Assembly (NCBI GenBank): GCA_949775045.1
Contig: OX459108.1
Location: 10,502,072-10,566,071 of the forward strand
Direction of reading: 5' to 3'
Source: Metridium senile
Taxonomy: Eukaryota; Cnidaria; Anthozoa; Actiniaria; Metridiidae
Length of the DNA: 64,000 nt
The position numbers and the translations under genes are program-made. Below are positions 21,332-33,286 of the stretch, piece after piece. Position 1 is the stretch's first letter. Each line of letters opens with the position of its first letter. The notes below the pieces were generated by a model. The model did no database searches. It was not told the origin of the DNA and was given only the letters and a program-made list of their open reading frames with translations.

Positions 21332-24300
21332 CTAAAAGACAAACAAAGCTGCATGTAAATAGACTACAAACACTAAAAGTGTGCAATACTTTGTACCATT
21401 TACCACTAAATAGTGTTGATTAAACAATAGGGAACAAAAGAATTTGCATAATTTAGCAGTATTTAGTGGTATTTATGTTGCACACTTTTAGTGTTTGTAC
21501 TCTATTGATGTGGATGATAATCGAATCGAAGTCTTTGGAAGTTTCCAGAATACAGATATATAAATAGTGCAAAACACTAGATCCATAAAATAGAACCAAA
21601 ATAGGCGTAATACCTTGTAGAGCAAATGCAGTTAGAGTGAAGGTATTTAACCCGTGATATAGAAATTGCTTGCTAAAGTGTAATAGTCAAATAGACACAA
21701 AAGAAAACAATGGAATTAGAGACTGCTAAGGTGTATTAGTTTTATATTTATTTCACGGGTTAAATGACTTCACTCTAATCGATGAAATACAATCTAAAGT
21801 ACTAACAAATAGTGACTATTTTGTCACTATCGCTCAACAAGAACATCTTGAGACAAAAGAGTAATACACAAGAAACCTCATTATCCTTTGTTTTATTATT
21901 TATTCTGGGTGAATAGTAGCAACAATTAGTCACTAAATAGTGACTATTTGTTAGAATTTACTTGTTATTATTTCATGGTTTAACTGCATTTGCTCTAGTT
22001 TTTTTTTTAGATTTACAGTCATTTCAATTATCGTTGTAATAACCAAAGCTACAGTCCACACTCTGAAGCTTGCAAAGGATGTTGGTATTTCCTCTATTGA
22101 TATCGATTTATCCAAAGCATATTTTGGTTGTACGTGATTGTGCCATATGAGCATAACAAGTTGTTGTGATGGTAGATGGTAGATCAAATATGTTTATATT
22201 ACCGACATCCTTTGCAGGCTTCAGAGTGTGGGCTGTAGCTTTGGCTGCGACAACGATTTTTAATACAGCAATAAATACTATTACTTGTTACCTCGGTTGA
22301 CTGAGTACCCGCTGTATCCCATCATACAGTTCATCTGCTGTTACATTCGTGTAATCAATAGTCAGTGCCACTCCTTTTTCTGTCACGCGGATTGCGTTAT
22401 CAAACTGATCAGCATATAGTGGCACAGCTACCAAAGGAACCCCATGATACAAGGCCTCGTACATTCCATTCATACCAACGTGAGAGACGAACGCCCGCAC
22501 TTTTGGATGGGCCAGTAGTTCATTCTGTGGAATCCAGTCACGGAGGATTATATTGTCCGAGATGGGCTGGGGCTTGTAGCCTGTCGCCAATAAAAGTGAA
22601 CAGTCATTTTCATAGTTCCGCTCAGTGACCACGGATAATAGTTTAAGTTGAGGTTCGAGTTGATGCGCATAGCAAAACTATAATTTATCATGCGCAGCAA
22701 CGCGAACTTCGACTTGGAATTGGAGGCGGAACGGTGAAAAGGACTATCAGTTAAGTAAGGTGACATATTTGATTAATGCACGGCGGCTGGTGAAAGGGTG
22801 GTTTATCTCCTGTATTAGAGCTTTAATTAGCTGTAATACTCGTAAATTTAAAACGGTAGACTACCTCAGCTCACAGCCACTATTACTATCTGCGGGCTGT
22901 TTGTCCCTCCTAAAAACAGTAGGCCTGCAAAGGATTGCGAGGGAGCCCAGTATGACGGAACAGTGAATCAGATATAGAGGGGTTAAAATCCGGGGTGAGG
23001 ACTCCCTTATAAAAGGGGGGTACCCGTCGGAAATTCTGAAAATGACCCCTAAAGGGAACCTGTATTTTGAGATGGGCGTGCCAGTGATGAAATTTCACCC
23101 CTAAGAGGGACCGTAAAAGAGTTTAAAATTAAAATCAATCTTTGAAAAGAAGCTTTTTTGTTGACCAGGGACCACAAAACTCAGCTGGTGGGCATTCGTT
23201 ACCCTAAGCGGGACCAAAACACTGATTTCAAACCCTATAAGGGACGACGAGGACCCCCGCCCCTGCCCCCGCCCCCGCCCCCGCTTAAAAGGGAGTTTTA
23301 TAAGGATGAAAATATATCATTTGCTTAGGTACTATTAATACCGAAATGGATGAATAATTTTGCGAAGGAATTAAAAATATAAACTAAAAACTACCTTGTT
23401 GCCTCCAAATCACCTTCTGTCTCAGTCTCCCAAACGCCTCGGCCATGGTGTCAACTTTTTCTTTGTCCAACACTGAAGCAACGTTGGATCCAAATGACAC
23501 AATGATGGCTCCGTCATCACCAGAACTGTCAATCAACTGCTGGATATCAGGGGGGAGGGGATGGACTGGATGAACTGTCATTGGGCCAATGACTTTGTAG
23601 TCTAATGAGGTGAAACAGTGATTAGTATAAAACATACTTATTTCAAAAACAATATTGTAACTTAAGCATGAAGCCAAGACCGAAATGAATGCTGGCTTTG
23701 TGTTTGTGTTGTATTGAAATCAGAATAGTTATCAATTGAATTGATTATAATACAATAAAAATATATCACAGTTTTAGCATTTGCGGTGTTGACACTGATG
23801 TTTCTAATAGGCAACGTGTTGCGCTTGTTAGACGGATAATCAATATTGACTGGATCTAACAGACATACAAAAAATAACACTGCTAGCAATAAACTTCTCA
23901 TTTTACACAACGGATCACCGATTCTGTATTCACGAGTCACGACAATGAAAATCTGTAAATCACGGGTCACAGGTGAAGATGATTTCACTTATCCCGACTG
24001 GAAAGTTCTGCTTTTCAGGAATCACAGGCTGAATTTTGGGTGAATCACGGATCACGGAAAACCTCTTCCCCACCCTGAATGAACTTGAATAGTCCTCAGT
24101 GACCACGAATAATAGTTCCAAGTCGAGGTTAGCGTTGTTGCGCATGATAAATTATAGTTTTGTTATGCGCATCAACTCGAACCTCGACATGAAACTATTG
24201 TTCGTGGTCACTGAACGAAACTGTGAAAAGGACTATTGTTAAGGAGACTTGTTACTGAAGAAAAATGTTTTCCTCATTTTCGCGAACAATAAAATTGTCC

Positions 24301-27300
24301 AAGAAACTTGCAAGGAACGATTCCACGTGCATGTCTGTCTTCAGTCATATCCATTCTGTATAATATGCCAGTCTACAAGCAAATACAAATTACGATGTAT
24401 CGTTGTCATCGCGACAACATTATCAAGTAAATGATGATTCAAAGAGAGAAATATGGACAATTGAAAAAAAAACAATACACCTTTACTCCCTTTCTCGTTT
24501 CCCCTCTCCTTTACATTTCCCTTTCCTTTCCTCCCTTTTACACCTTCCATTCCTCTTCCCTCCTCCTTTCTCCCTTCCCTCCCACTTTCCACCTAAACTC
24601 CCTTTCTCTTGAATTGAGTCCGACTGGACATTCAAGCGTGGCGTCGTAATTTGTATTCGCTTCAGTGTTTTCCTTATTAAATTGCATAAGCAAAGTTCTT
24701 CTGATTAGAATATGCCGGTCACATAAATCATTTTAAAATGCGTCCATTGGTCAATATAATGGAGGCCCTACCTGGTCGTAAAGGCTGTGGATGTTCAACT
24801 GCGAAATCTGTGATAAAAAACGTCAACTCTTTATCTTCAAACAACTCTTGCAAAGTCTTCTCTGGTTGGATATTATACTTTTCTTTGATATCCATCAGTA
24901 TCGGGTAAAATAGAAAACGATTGATCGCCTTTAGACTCCAATACACCAGAACATTTTTCAATCTTTGAAAGAAATTCATTTTTGTTGGATTGTGTGATAA
25001 AAACTGTGGTAAATAAGACAAAGTAAGGATAGTGTCATATGGAGAGAAAATGTACGGCATCCGAGGCGATCCTGGGAAGTAGTCGACCCGTCTGATCCCG
25101 AGCCGTCCCGCGAGTAAGGGACCACAGTAGAACGTCCCATCGGCAATAATGAGATCGTAGTCTTTAACAGAATCAAGGAGATTTTTGTCGTCCAGGAGTG
25201 ATTGGCAGTAGACGCCTAAGACTACTGGGGAACTGGTATTTCCAAACAGCGATTCTTTGACTCCGCCTTTGATAACTTTGGAAACCAACTCCTTTTCCAG
25301 AAAATCTTCTCCGTATGGGACTTTATAGATCTTATAGTTGATGCCATCGAATCTTTTGACTTTGTCAGCCGAGCTTACCAGAATAGAAACCTGTGAACAA
25401 ATCAACAAACTTTACTCAGCATAATGGGTTTTTAACGTTTAGGTTTTCCTGGTTTGTCAAGCAGCAGTGGCAGATCTAGAACGATTTCAAGGGGAGTGAT
25501 GGTTAACTCATCCTCGGAAACCCAGTGGTAATCTTTTGTCGCTCGTTTCTCCTTCCCAGAAAAAATACCCAAGGGAACGTAGTCTGTTGGAGCTTGTTCC
25601 GGAAGTCAAAATTCAAAATGACGACCCTCAAAATTCTGACAAATCACAGATCAGCAGAAATATGATAACTTATTTTTAAAACGACTTCCTTTGAATGGTT
25701 ATCTTGATTTCCATTTGTCGACTTCAGCGGGTCGACCAATCAGGAAAGAGCTGAAATAATTTGACTTCCGGAACAAGCTCCAACAGACTACGTTCCCAGG
25801 GGTATTTTTTCTGGGAGCGAGAAACAAGCGACAGAAGATTACCCTCGGTTCCCGAGGATTCAGTTAACTCGAAAGGCAACGTTAACTAAAAAAATCATAC
25901 ACTTATAAGTCTTCTCGGGTGCCACATCAAGTATGGTACTTTCTTCCTGTAAATAACGCTAACATTACAATCTATTTGTAAGTCATACACCTACTTGCAG
26001 TAAGGTTGTCATATAAGAATATACATTTGTTATAAAGAAAATAGAACATTTGTGATTTAGTACGATAGGAATTGATTAAAAGACAAAAGAAGATCACCAA
26101 GCTGAACTCTCTCTTTTGTCTTTTAATTAATTCCTTTCGCACTAAATCACAAAATAATGTTCTATTTTCTTTGTGACAAACGTTCTATTTTGTATGACAA
26201 CCTTACTGCAAGTAGGTGTATATTGTGTGAAAATAGAAATTTATAAAAAAATACAAACTCGAAATGCATCACAAAGTATTTATAGGTTTTTATCTTGTGA
26301 TCCAGCCGTTATGTCTATTTTCTGTCAAATGCAAAAGTGGGAATCATCGGCCTTTGAAGACCTTATTGGTTAAGTAGCAAAAATAAATAACAAGGAATTT
26401 GGCAATAAATAATTGGAACGAAAACTACCAATGTAAATTTGTTCAATGTAAACACGGGCAAGAAATGATTGCCAAGAAACGACCAAGGAAATTGTCAAAA
26501 AAAATTCTCATCGTCTATAAAACGTCTGTAAAAATGGACAAGGAAACTTTGTCAAGAAAATATTTTTATATATGAAGAAATGAAAGAAACTAGTAATGCA
26601 ATTGTCAAAAAAACTTGCCAAACAAAATTTATAGTCGTCTACAAAACACCTGTGGACGTGGACAAGAAAACTTTGTCAAGAAAATACTTTAATATATGAA
26701 ATAAAACGACTACATGGACATTCAGCAATGAAGTATATACCGATTTCTTACAGCCTTACTTGCTTACAACCTTACACGACTCGATGACATAGTGGCTACG
26801 CATTCCAAGAATGCAGTAGCCACAAAAATGAAAGAAACCAGTAATGCAATTGCCAAAAAAAAAATCGTCTACAAAAGCAGTGAAATTGTGGAGTCATCGG
26901 AAAACATAGCTCCGTGATTTTAAACATTTGATCTTTCCAAGTAGAAACCCGCTTTTAAAAACAAATAAACATCCAGAGAATTTAAATGAAAGTCTTCTAG
27001 GGGGCCGTTTATATGGGAAAAAGTTGTCCCTGGCACCAGGGCTACCCTCCTACCCGAGACAACTATACCGAGCGTTTATATGGAAAAAACGCTGTCCCTT
27101 GAACTCGGGTCAACCGCCGATGTGGCTCCGCTGACCAACAAGCCGAAAGACTCTTGGCTCGAGTTTGGTTGTCAGAAGACTGGGGAGAGTAATTTCAAAA
27201 TGGCGGATCGAATCCAATGCGCATGGGTTTGTTTAATTTTAAATGTAACCCAAATTGTAACAACACATGAGAATATTCGCACAATTTCTCTTGTAAAAGT

Positions 27301-28383
27301 GATCAAACCGTTCGATTTCAACGCCAAAATTACGTGTACTTTTTGCACGGAAAATAGATCAAAATCATTTGATAAGGTCAATAAAAGATTGAGCCAGCTG
27401 TAGCCATGGCTACTTTTCTGCAATTAATTCGAGAAAAGATCGAAAAACCACGATTTTTGAGCCTTATTTCTGCATGTTTGTATTGACGCAGTGAAGTGTG
27501 AAAGTATAGCTGAGGGATAGCTGACCAAATGTTAACAAGTGTTTTCTGATGAACCTCGCCAAGGAAAACGACCAGTAATCAACTTGGGTGGTCAATTCAA
27601 GACCGAACAGCGTGTAGTAACTTATCACACACAAAAATATGCCATATTTTCACGTGACACTGTCATGCAAGGCATAATATATATAGTTTAGTGTTACTGT
27701 TTATTGTCAATGTATTACCTTATCACACATATAACTTATAATTTGGAAATGTTGTTGAAAATGCTGCCGTTATTTCGCTATATAATATATCGATGAAGTA
27801 GGGTAATTACAATTTCCAATGCAATTCCTGATTATTTGCTTGCTTCTTTGGTTATTTATAAACTGTTTGTTGTCGTAGATACTGACATAACTGATATAAA
27901 TGGAAACATGCGAGTAAACTAGCATAGGCTGCGTCGGTGTTTGATATAAACATTAGGTAATATAATGAAATTTGTAACACCGAGCTTTAGACCTTCGTTG
28001 GAGCAAAAGAGTGACTAGTTGATATATAAAGGTTACGATTTATTCCGGGAATTAAACAATATTTGTAAACTATAATCGAATTGCTTTATAACTTATAAAT
28101 AGTATACTTGCAATAAAAACACGTGAATTAAGAAAACCAGCAGATACTGTTTAGCCGATTTCTTTTTTTGTGTGCCATTTTGGAAAAATTCGATAGCTTT
28201 GTTTGCTGTTAGAATAATTATCGATCAAAATACCTCGTGATTTCGTGTAGAAAGCTCTTGTCCGATCTTTGATAACCCCAAGATATGACTTTTACCCAGT
28301 CCTGGATAGAGAAGAATCTTTGCTGGATGTACTGACACGGCGTATATAAGGACGGAAGCACCGAACAACAACCATGCCGCCAT
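21052..28383 (-). CDS. UDP-glycosyltransferase (UGT, GT1 family), complete five-exon gene
   Basis: Transfers a sugar from a UDP-sugar to small lipophilic acceptors, as an ER-lumenal type I membrane enzyme. Exons 28383-28234, 25390-24772, 23601-23395, 22580-22292 and 21331-21052 join in frame (1545 nt, 514 residues), the normal UGT size. It has a hydrophobic signal peptide (about 1-18), a catalytic His33 in GKSHILG, and Asp134 in IIADG. The UGT signature runs over about residues 341-386 (DWIPQNELL, HVGMNGMYEALYHGVP, YADQFDN). A transmembrane helix lies at about 474-493. The 21-residue cytosolic tail ends KQKTE, a KxKxx dilysine-type ER-retention signal. Introns hold short inverted-repeat elements. 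It is convergent with ACAT1, with 1.56 kb between the stops. The individual substrate cannot be told. Confidence 0.93.
21355..21510. mobile_element. Palindromic MITE, copy of 15103-15246
   Basis: ACAAACACTAAAAGTGTGCA at the left and TGCACACTTTTAGTGTTTGT at the right, in UGT intron 4 next to exon 5. Confidence 0.8.
21610..22003. mobile_element. Nested TAGAG-ended MITEs
   Basis: Outer ends TAGAGCAAATGCAGTTA and TAACTGCATTTGCTCTA enclose a complete copy (about 21634-21776) of the element at 15321-15462. Confidence 0.75.
22025..22262. mobile_element. Inverted-repeat element, relative of 30325-30617
   Basis: AAAGCTACAGTCCACACTCT at the left and AGAGTGTGGGCTGTAGCTTT at the right. The CACCTA tips are missing. 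Confidence 0.65.
22292..22580 (-). CDS. UGT exon 4 (UDP-sugar signature)
   Basis: Follows TTGGCGACAG. Contains WIPQNELLAHPKVRAFVSHV and the rest of the UGT signature. Ends in phase 2 before GTAACA. A dispersed palindromic repeat (22617-22745) lies just upstream of its acceptor. Confidence 0.93.
22617..22745. repeat. Palindromic repeat, family A
   Basis: CAGTGACCACGGATAATAGT, with GATGCGCATAGCAAAACTAT inside. Its inverted relative is at 24088-24235. Both lie in UGT introns. Confidence 0.6.
23000..23290. other. Degenerate CCCC-rich intron sequence
   Basis: Repeated ACCCCTAAAGGGA-like phrases, ending in a (CCCCCG)n run at 23255-23283. No gene seen. Confidence 0.5.
23395..23601 (-). CDS. UGT exon 3
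   Basis: Follows CCTCATTAG. Reads YKVIGPMTVHPVHPLP, then IIVSFGSNVASV and KVIWRQQ, the start of the C-terminal sugar-binding domain. Ends in phase 1 before GTAGTT. Confidence 0.92.
24088..24235. repeat. Palindromic repeat, family A
   Basis: CAGTGACCACGAATAATAGT and ACTATTGTTCGTGGTCACTG flank GCGCATGATAAATTATAG; inverted relative of 22617-22745. Confidence 0.7.
24375..24662. mobile_element. Possible MITE with pyrimidine-rich core
   Basis: AAGCAAATACAAATTACGA at the left and TCGTAATTTGTATTCGCTT at the right enclose about 130 bp of C/T-rich sequence. Confidence 0.55.
24772..25390 (-). CDS. UGT exon 2 (acceptor-binding half)
   Basis: Follows TTGTTCACAG and begins VSILVSSAD. Contains YDLIIADGTFYCGPLLAG with the catalytic aspartate partner. 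Ends in phase 1 before GTAGGG. Confidence 0.92.
25500..25870. mobile_element. MITE with about 110 bp inverted ends
   Basis: GGAACGTAGTCTGTTGGAGC and GCTCCAACAGACTACGTTCC are exact complements; TTTTTTCTGGGA and GGTAATCTT also pair. In UGT intron 1. Confidence 0.8.
25988..26218. mobile_element. MITE, CACCTA superfamily
   Basis: CACCTACTTGCAGTAAGGTT and complement at TA. Close copy of 7955-8185. Confidence 0.85.
26450..26730. repeat. Two-copy direct repeat
   Basis: ACTTTGTCAAGAAAATA followed by ATATATGAA occurs twice about 120 bp apart, with ATGGACAAG or GTGGACAAG before each. Confidence 0.6.
26895..27440. repeat. Dispersed repeat block R (empty-site copy)
   Basis: Shares GAAAACATAGCTCCG, CATTTGATCTTTCCAAGTAG and GGTCAATAAAAGATTGAG with 37605-38620 and partly with 54505-54670. 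It lacks the LINE tail present in the 37.6 kb copy. Confidence 0.7.
27885..28015. repeat. Fragment of the 6540 fold-back family
   Basis: Contains TAGGCTGCGTCGGTGTTTGA and AATGAAATTTGTAACACCG, as at 6547-6600. Confidence 0.65.
28234..28383 (-). CDS. UGT exon 1 (signal peptide, catalytic His)
   Basis: Starts MAAWLLFGASVLIYAV and ends STRNHE at a GTATTT donor, phase 0. Contains the UGT catalytic histidine in GKSHILG. Confidence 0.88.
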
Positions 28384-28897
28384 GTTGTATCTTGTATAAA
28401 TCAGGAAGCGAGGCCGTCACGCTGTCACGCAATAAATACACAGGGTTCCCATCAACTCCAAGGAAGTCCCGTTGCCTTTCTACACCAAGCAAATATCATG
28501 GTTTAAAAAGGCAAACTTCGCATACTAATGTTTCATGTTTTTGTTTAAGTGGAAGGGGTATTCGGTGGTCAATATATACGCATATATAAAAAGAAGTCTT
28601 CAAGTCTAGTTGCACGGTAAAAATCGTATTATAATTAATGTTGATATTTCCAGAAAAGCATAAATAAAAATCATAAATTCTCATATATCATCTCTTATAA
28701 TTCTTCCATAAATTCTCTCATTTAGAACAACAAGAAAAAAATATATAACATCAGTCCATATATGACTATATGTCCATACAAGAACATTGAAAGATTCAAG
28801 TACAAATACGCTTATTGATTGTCTAGGAAAAATACCTAATAAACAATAAACACTTTTTCAAAATTTCCCATAATCTACATAGCCAAATTCCTACTAG

Positions 28898-29095
28898 CCT
28901 GCGTAGCAAGCGTTTCTTTGGGGGAATGGGAAAAAGTTATTTTGGGATAGCTGTTACCGATGAGGACGCGCAAAAACTAAAACGAGTGCAATTCGGTTTT
29001 TTTTTTGCACTCGTCACGCCCCCAAATCGGTAACACAGCTATCCCACATAAAGTTCCCCCCAGTTCCCCCATAAAGAAACGCTTGCTACGCAGGC
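28898..29095. mobile_element. MITE with AGCCTGCGTAGCAAGCG ends
   Basis: TAGCCTGCGTAGCAAGCGTT and AACGCTTGCTACGCAGGCTA are exact complements; inner GGGATAGCTGTTACCGAT pairs as well. Confidence 0.85.
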
Positions 29096-29249
29096 TAAAT
29101 TCGTACCTCCAACAGTAACGTGATTATTTTATACAAGTTAATTAAGAACACTCATTATTTTTTGGTCAAGGAAATAATGTCAGAAAGTATGTTAACTCCA
29201 GGCGAAAAATCATATATATTCATGTCAACTAATAAAGCAAATTATAAGT

Positions 29250-30170
29250 TAGCCTGATTTTCAGAGCGGGCCTGGGGCCTACGCTATCGCTTTCTCCCCA
29301 AACTCCGTCTGATGGACTTCGCCGGATACCGTGTTCTTGACGTCACTGCCCCTTGTCTTACCAAGGGCCAATGAGATCGCTTGTAAGAACTAAGTGCAAA
29401 GACCCATGAAGGTCATAATAACTGTGAGCGTGATTGTGAATCTGCGATTTTGAATCAGTGTTTTCAATGGCATTTACAGCCCTAAAAAACTGTAATTTTA
29501 TCATCAGATGAAAATCATGAATACCATGTGGCATTGAAGTTTTATCTCAAGATCGATTATCAATATTTGGTCGTTCAAAGTCAGATTTAAATGGCGTGAT
29601 TTCACAACGTTTAGGAGCTGTTTACTGAAATGAATGCGATTCCCTGCGACCAAGAGTGTTATGTTTGCACATATGTTTGCATGAAGAAATGCATACCGAG
29701 ATCTATACTAGAGTTAGCATCGGCTGTAAGCTGCCATCAAACTTGTGCCAACTACAGTACATGAATACAATGAGCTCCATTTACAAATTGGTTGAATTGT
29801 GTAATCGTTAGATTACTAACTTAAAGCCTCAAAATAACTCCTAAACATGCAACGTTTGTGAATATATTTTACAAATAAGAGAATTAAATGTACAAAGTAT
29901 ATGTTGTCATGAAATTCTTAAACAAAGGAAGAAAAACACCGAATTATTGAGCATCCATACATCGTTTGTAATATGAGTGCCTCCTAACGCTTCCTGTTGT
30001 TGTGCATTCCTGACATAACTCACTTACACGCGAAAAACATAAAAGTCGCTCTAATTGGTCAAAAATCAAACAATGCAGATCACGGTATCCGGCGAAGTCC
30101 ATCAGACGGAGTTTGGGGAGAAAGCCATAGCGTAGGATCCAGGCCCGCTCTGAAAATCAGGCTAATTATA
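29250..30170. mobile_element. Non-autonomous DNA transposon, about 0.9 kb
   Basis: Ends TTAGCCTGATTTTCAGAGCG and its complement near 30165. About 80 bp of paired sequence includes CTCCGTCTGATGGACTTCGC. No transposase-like coding sequence seen. Confidence 0.8.
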
Positions 30171-30324
30171 AGTAAGCCGTAAGTCGCTTGCGACAATTAT
30201 TAGTACCTTAGTACAAAATGGCACTTATCTATCTAAGCTAAATACATTGCTATATATAAAACAGATGACGGTTCAATTCAATTTATTTGTGCATTTGTTT
30301 TTACATATATAAGTTTACAATATA

Positions 30325-30617
30325 CACCTAATTCAAAAATCGTTGTTGCAGCCAAATTAAAGCTACAGTCCACACACTGAACCCTGCAAAGGATGTCGGT
30401 ATTTTTTCTTTTGTTATCGATTCATTCATAGCATATTTTGGATGGACGTGTTTGTGTTATATGACCATAACACTGTTACAGTTGCAGATGATGAAACACT
30501 GATATTTTCTTTAAAAAACGTGTAATAAATCACTAATTATGTCCATAATACCGACAACCTTTGCAGGCTTCAGAGTGTGGACTGGAGCTTTGGCTGCGAC
30601 GATTTTTGAAATAGGTG
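30325..30617. mobile_element. MITE, CACCTA superfamily, third internal type
   Basis: CACCTAATTCAAAAATCGTT at the left, TTTTTGAAATAGGTG at the right, flanked by TA. The inner arms (AAAGCTACAGTCCACACACT) differ from other members. Confidence 0.8.
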
Positions 30618-30699
30618 TATATTTTTACAAATTATAGTATAGGTATGTTGTATTTTTGTACATGTCTCTATTTGAGTATCTTTTTAGATGCCCAGACCC

Positions 30700-30910
30700 T
30701 AAATAAACATATGGTTTTCGAGTTAGGGCCAAGCTAAGAGACACCGAGGGCAAACTAGAGGCTATTCCAAAGCCTTGCACCAACTATCTCAAAAACAACT
30801 TTGGCTATAGCGGTGAGGTGCTTTGGAATAATTTACCAGTCGGGTTACGGCAAGCAAACACTTTAAATAGTTTTAAAAGGGGCTGCAGTGAATTGTTTTG
30901 ATATTTTTTA
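30700..30910 (+). pseudogene. LINE ORF2 3' tail
   Basis: Reads KLRDTEGKLEAIPKPCTNYL, then VLWNNLPVGLRQANTLNSFK and a stop. WNNLP followed by a final lysine-rich helix is the usual end of LINE reverse transcriptase polyproteins. Confidence 0.6.
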
Positions 30911-31248
30911 GATTTTAGACATAAGCACGGCTCTCATGGAAAGCATGAGCTATACACATGCATATATTTATTATTCTTTGTACATATACGTAGATATAAG
31001 TAGATTCCATACTGTTGTTTTATTTTTTACAGTAATTTTGTAATTGTAATTTTGAAACCCGATGAGACACACCGTGAATAAATAAAGGCATATATTATTA
31101 ATCATAAGCATAGCATGACGAAACTGATTCTAACAACTAACGACCTATCTCTTTGCTATCTGTTCTTAATAGGCTGTTTGAGAAATTATTATACAATCGC
31201 TTGATTTAATTTATACAATAAAACAGGTTATAAAATAATTCACACTAT

Positions 31249-31402
31249 AGACCCTTTTAAGTCCCGGAGAGTTGTGTTTTCCGCGCCTGACGTCAAATTT
31301 ATTCTTTTAAAATTTGTATAATATGAAAGCAATTGAAAAGAATAAATTTGAAGTCAAGCGCGGAAAACACAACACTTCGGGACTTATTAAAAGGGTCTAT
31401 AG
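31249..31402. mobile_element. MITE with CTATAGACCCTTTTAAGTCCC-type ends
   Basis: TATAGACCCTTTTAAGTCCC and a near-exact complement, with AATTTATTCTTTT paired inside. Confidence 0.8.
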
Positions 31403-31591
31403 CTTGTCAGTATAATCCAAAATAATATGGACAATAAACTATTTTTCTCTTGTCTTGGGAAAAGGAAGCATTTGTTACTGTCGACAAATCAATTAAATCT
31501 TGACACAAATTAAACTGTTTTTGAATAAGAGAGATTGGTTTGAGTCATATTTATATAGACGATCGCAAAACTACTGAAATCAATATTTACA

Positions 31592-31716
31592 TTAGTGATA
31601 GAGTAAAAACATTATACCCGTGAAACAAGTGCTAAATAGTGCTACAATAGAATTAGCATCAAATATCACTATTTAGTACTATTTATATTTCACGCTTTTA
31701 ATGTTTTTACTCTATA
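31592..31716. mobile_element. TAGAG-ended MITE
   Basis: TAGAGTAAAAACATTATACC and TTAATGTTTTTACTCTA, with CACTATTTAGTACTATTTA inside. Lies 9 bp before the LINE fragment. Confidence 0.7.
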
Positions 31717-31724
31717 GAAAACAA

Positions 31725-32480
31725 CTCTACTGGTGTTCCACAAGGATCTGTACTAGGTCCTCTACTTTTGCTTATATATTTAAGCAATGTAAAACGGCGC
31801 GTGCGTCTATATGTGATAAATAAACACGCTGGTAGCTGTAGAGCAAAAGATATGTGTTTGGATCACAGTATACAGACACAAGCGGACGTTTTATATTGCT
31901 TTTATGAAATGTTTTTCAACTTGTTTATACTGAGAGTGTCTCTGTCCACGGTAGCCCGCGCGTAGTATCTCAAATATTTTATAAGTAAATGATATATTTA
32001 ACTTAATTGTTTTCCTTTTTGCAGGTGATACAACATTCTCAAACTTATTAATAATTCATGAGGTAATCAGCCAACCAGTTGTCTCGAATTAGATCACATG
32101 ATGAACTTTGAAATCCCGGAAAGTCCGCTACAAAGTACTTTGAAATCATTTCAAAGTACTTGGAAATCATTTAATATACTTTGGTAACGCTTTATATAGT
32201 GACACTTGTACAATGTTTTACACTGTTATAGAAATTATCCATGCATGCATAACTATCAGATAATAGTTTCATTATAATAAAATGGCTAAATATCTATAGA
32301 CGAAGATTCCTCCAAAATAATTATTGAGTTTGATAAGTCGTTCAAAGTCCTCCAATTCGGACTCGGCTGCGCCTCGGACTGGAACTAATTGCGGGACTTG
32401 AAATCCCGTCCAGCTAGTCCTCATTGTCGGAGTTTAAACATTACTTAATTTACGCTCATAAAAATTGAAACAATTTGAAT
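31725..32480 (+). pseudogene. LINE reverse transcriptase fragment, interrupted by two insertions
   Basis: Reads STGVPQGSVLGPLLLLIYL, a reverse transcriptase motif of non-LTR retrotransposons, then is broken at 31783 by a short inverted-repeat element. It resumes at about 32024 with FAGDTT, a mutated FADD catalytic motif. A second insertion of about 0.41 kb (about 32037-32447) separates this from TTTACGCTCATAAAAATTG, which in the sister copy at 41.1 kb follows directly. Confidence 0.7.
31783..31900. mobile_element. Short inverted-repeat element inside LINE fragment
   Basis: AGCAATGTAAAACGGCGCG and CGGACGTTTTATATTGCT form about 38 bp inverted ends. The same element at the same LINE position recurs at 40833-40955. 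Confidence 0.7.
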
Positions 32481-32482
32481 CA

Positions 32483-33286
32483 TTATATGTAGTGATAGCT
32501 GTCTTTAAAGAAAAGTCTAGAAGATAGAAAAGCGAGAGAACAAAGAAAAGAAATCAAAAATAACAAAAAGAAGGACAAAACATGACCAAGCTATATATTA
32601 AAACACCACCTGTCAACAGAATCTTTATTATCTTTCCGATAGTAGTGTATCTATTTATAGTTTTTAATTATCGAGATTATAATTATCTTTGTAATCTTTA
32701 TCAGCCTTTGGCTACGAATTTCTATTAACCTGCTTTTTTCAAAAGTAGAGTTGAAAGGACACTTGACCAACAACCATGAAATTTAACCAAAATGGAAATT
32801 GAAAATATAGCCGGGAAATTGTTTTGGTGCGAATTTTCGGACAATACCGAGAGAGTTGACCAACAACCGTGTCATTTATGCGTAGGCCATATCAACCGTA
32901 AAATGCACTGACGCACCATATGGCGTGATAGGGTTATTCATTTGTAGCATTAAATGTTATTATTGGAGCTATTCAATAAATTAGAAAGTTGAATGATATA
33001 CAGTTAGATGTCGCTGACTTTTAAGTGATTATCGATCCGTTAGCACTTGTGTAGAAACTCTCCATTACCACATTTGCCGATGAAATTTTTTAAAATCTTG
33101 TTCAAATCAATGAAGAAGTATGTTGTGATTGCCTCGTTATAAACCTGGGAAAGAGCAGAATAGATTGTGTGATGTTGAAGATGTTTTTAACTTCTCATTT
33201 CTTCTAGACTTGACACGTGTGGTAATGGAGGAGACACTCACTACCTCTACGTTAATTATTTTGAACACAATTTAGCACACATTTCG
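32483..33286. repeat. 0.8 kb direct repeat, copy 1
   Basis: Begins TATATGTAGTGATAGCTGTC and runs with few differences to TAATTATTTTGAACACAATT. The second copy is at 36391-37211. It contains no convincing gene. Confidence 0.85.
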
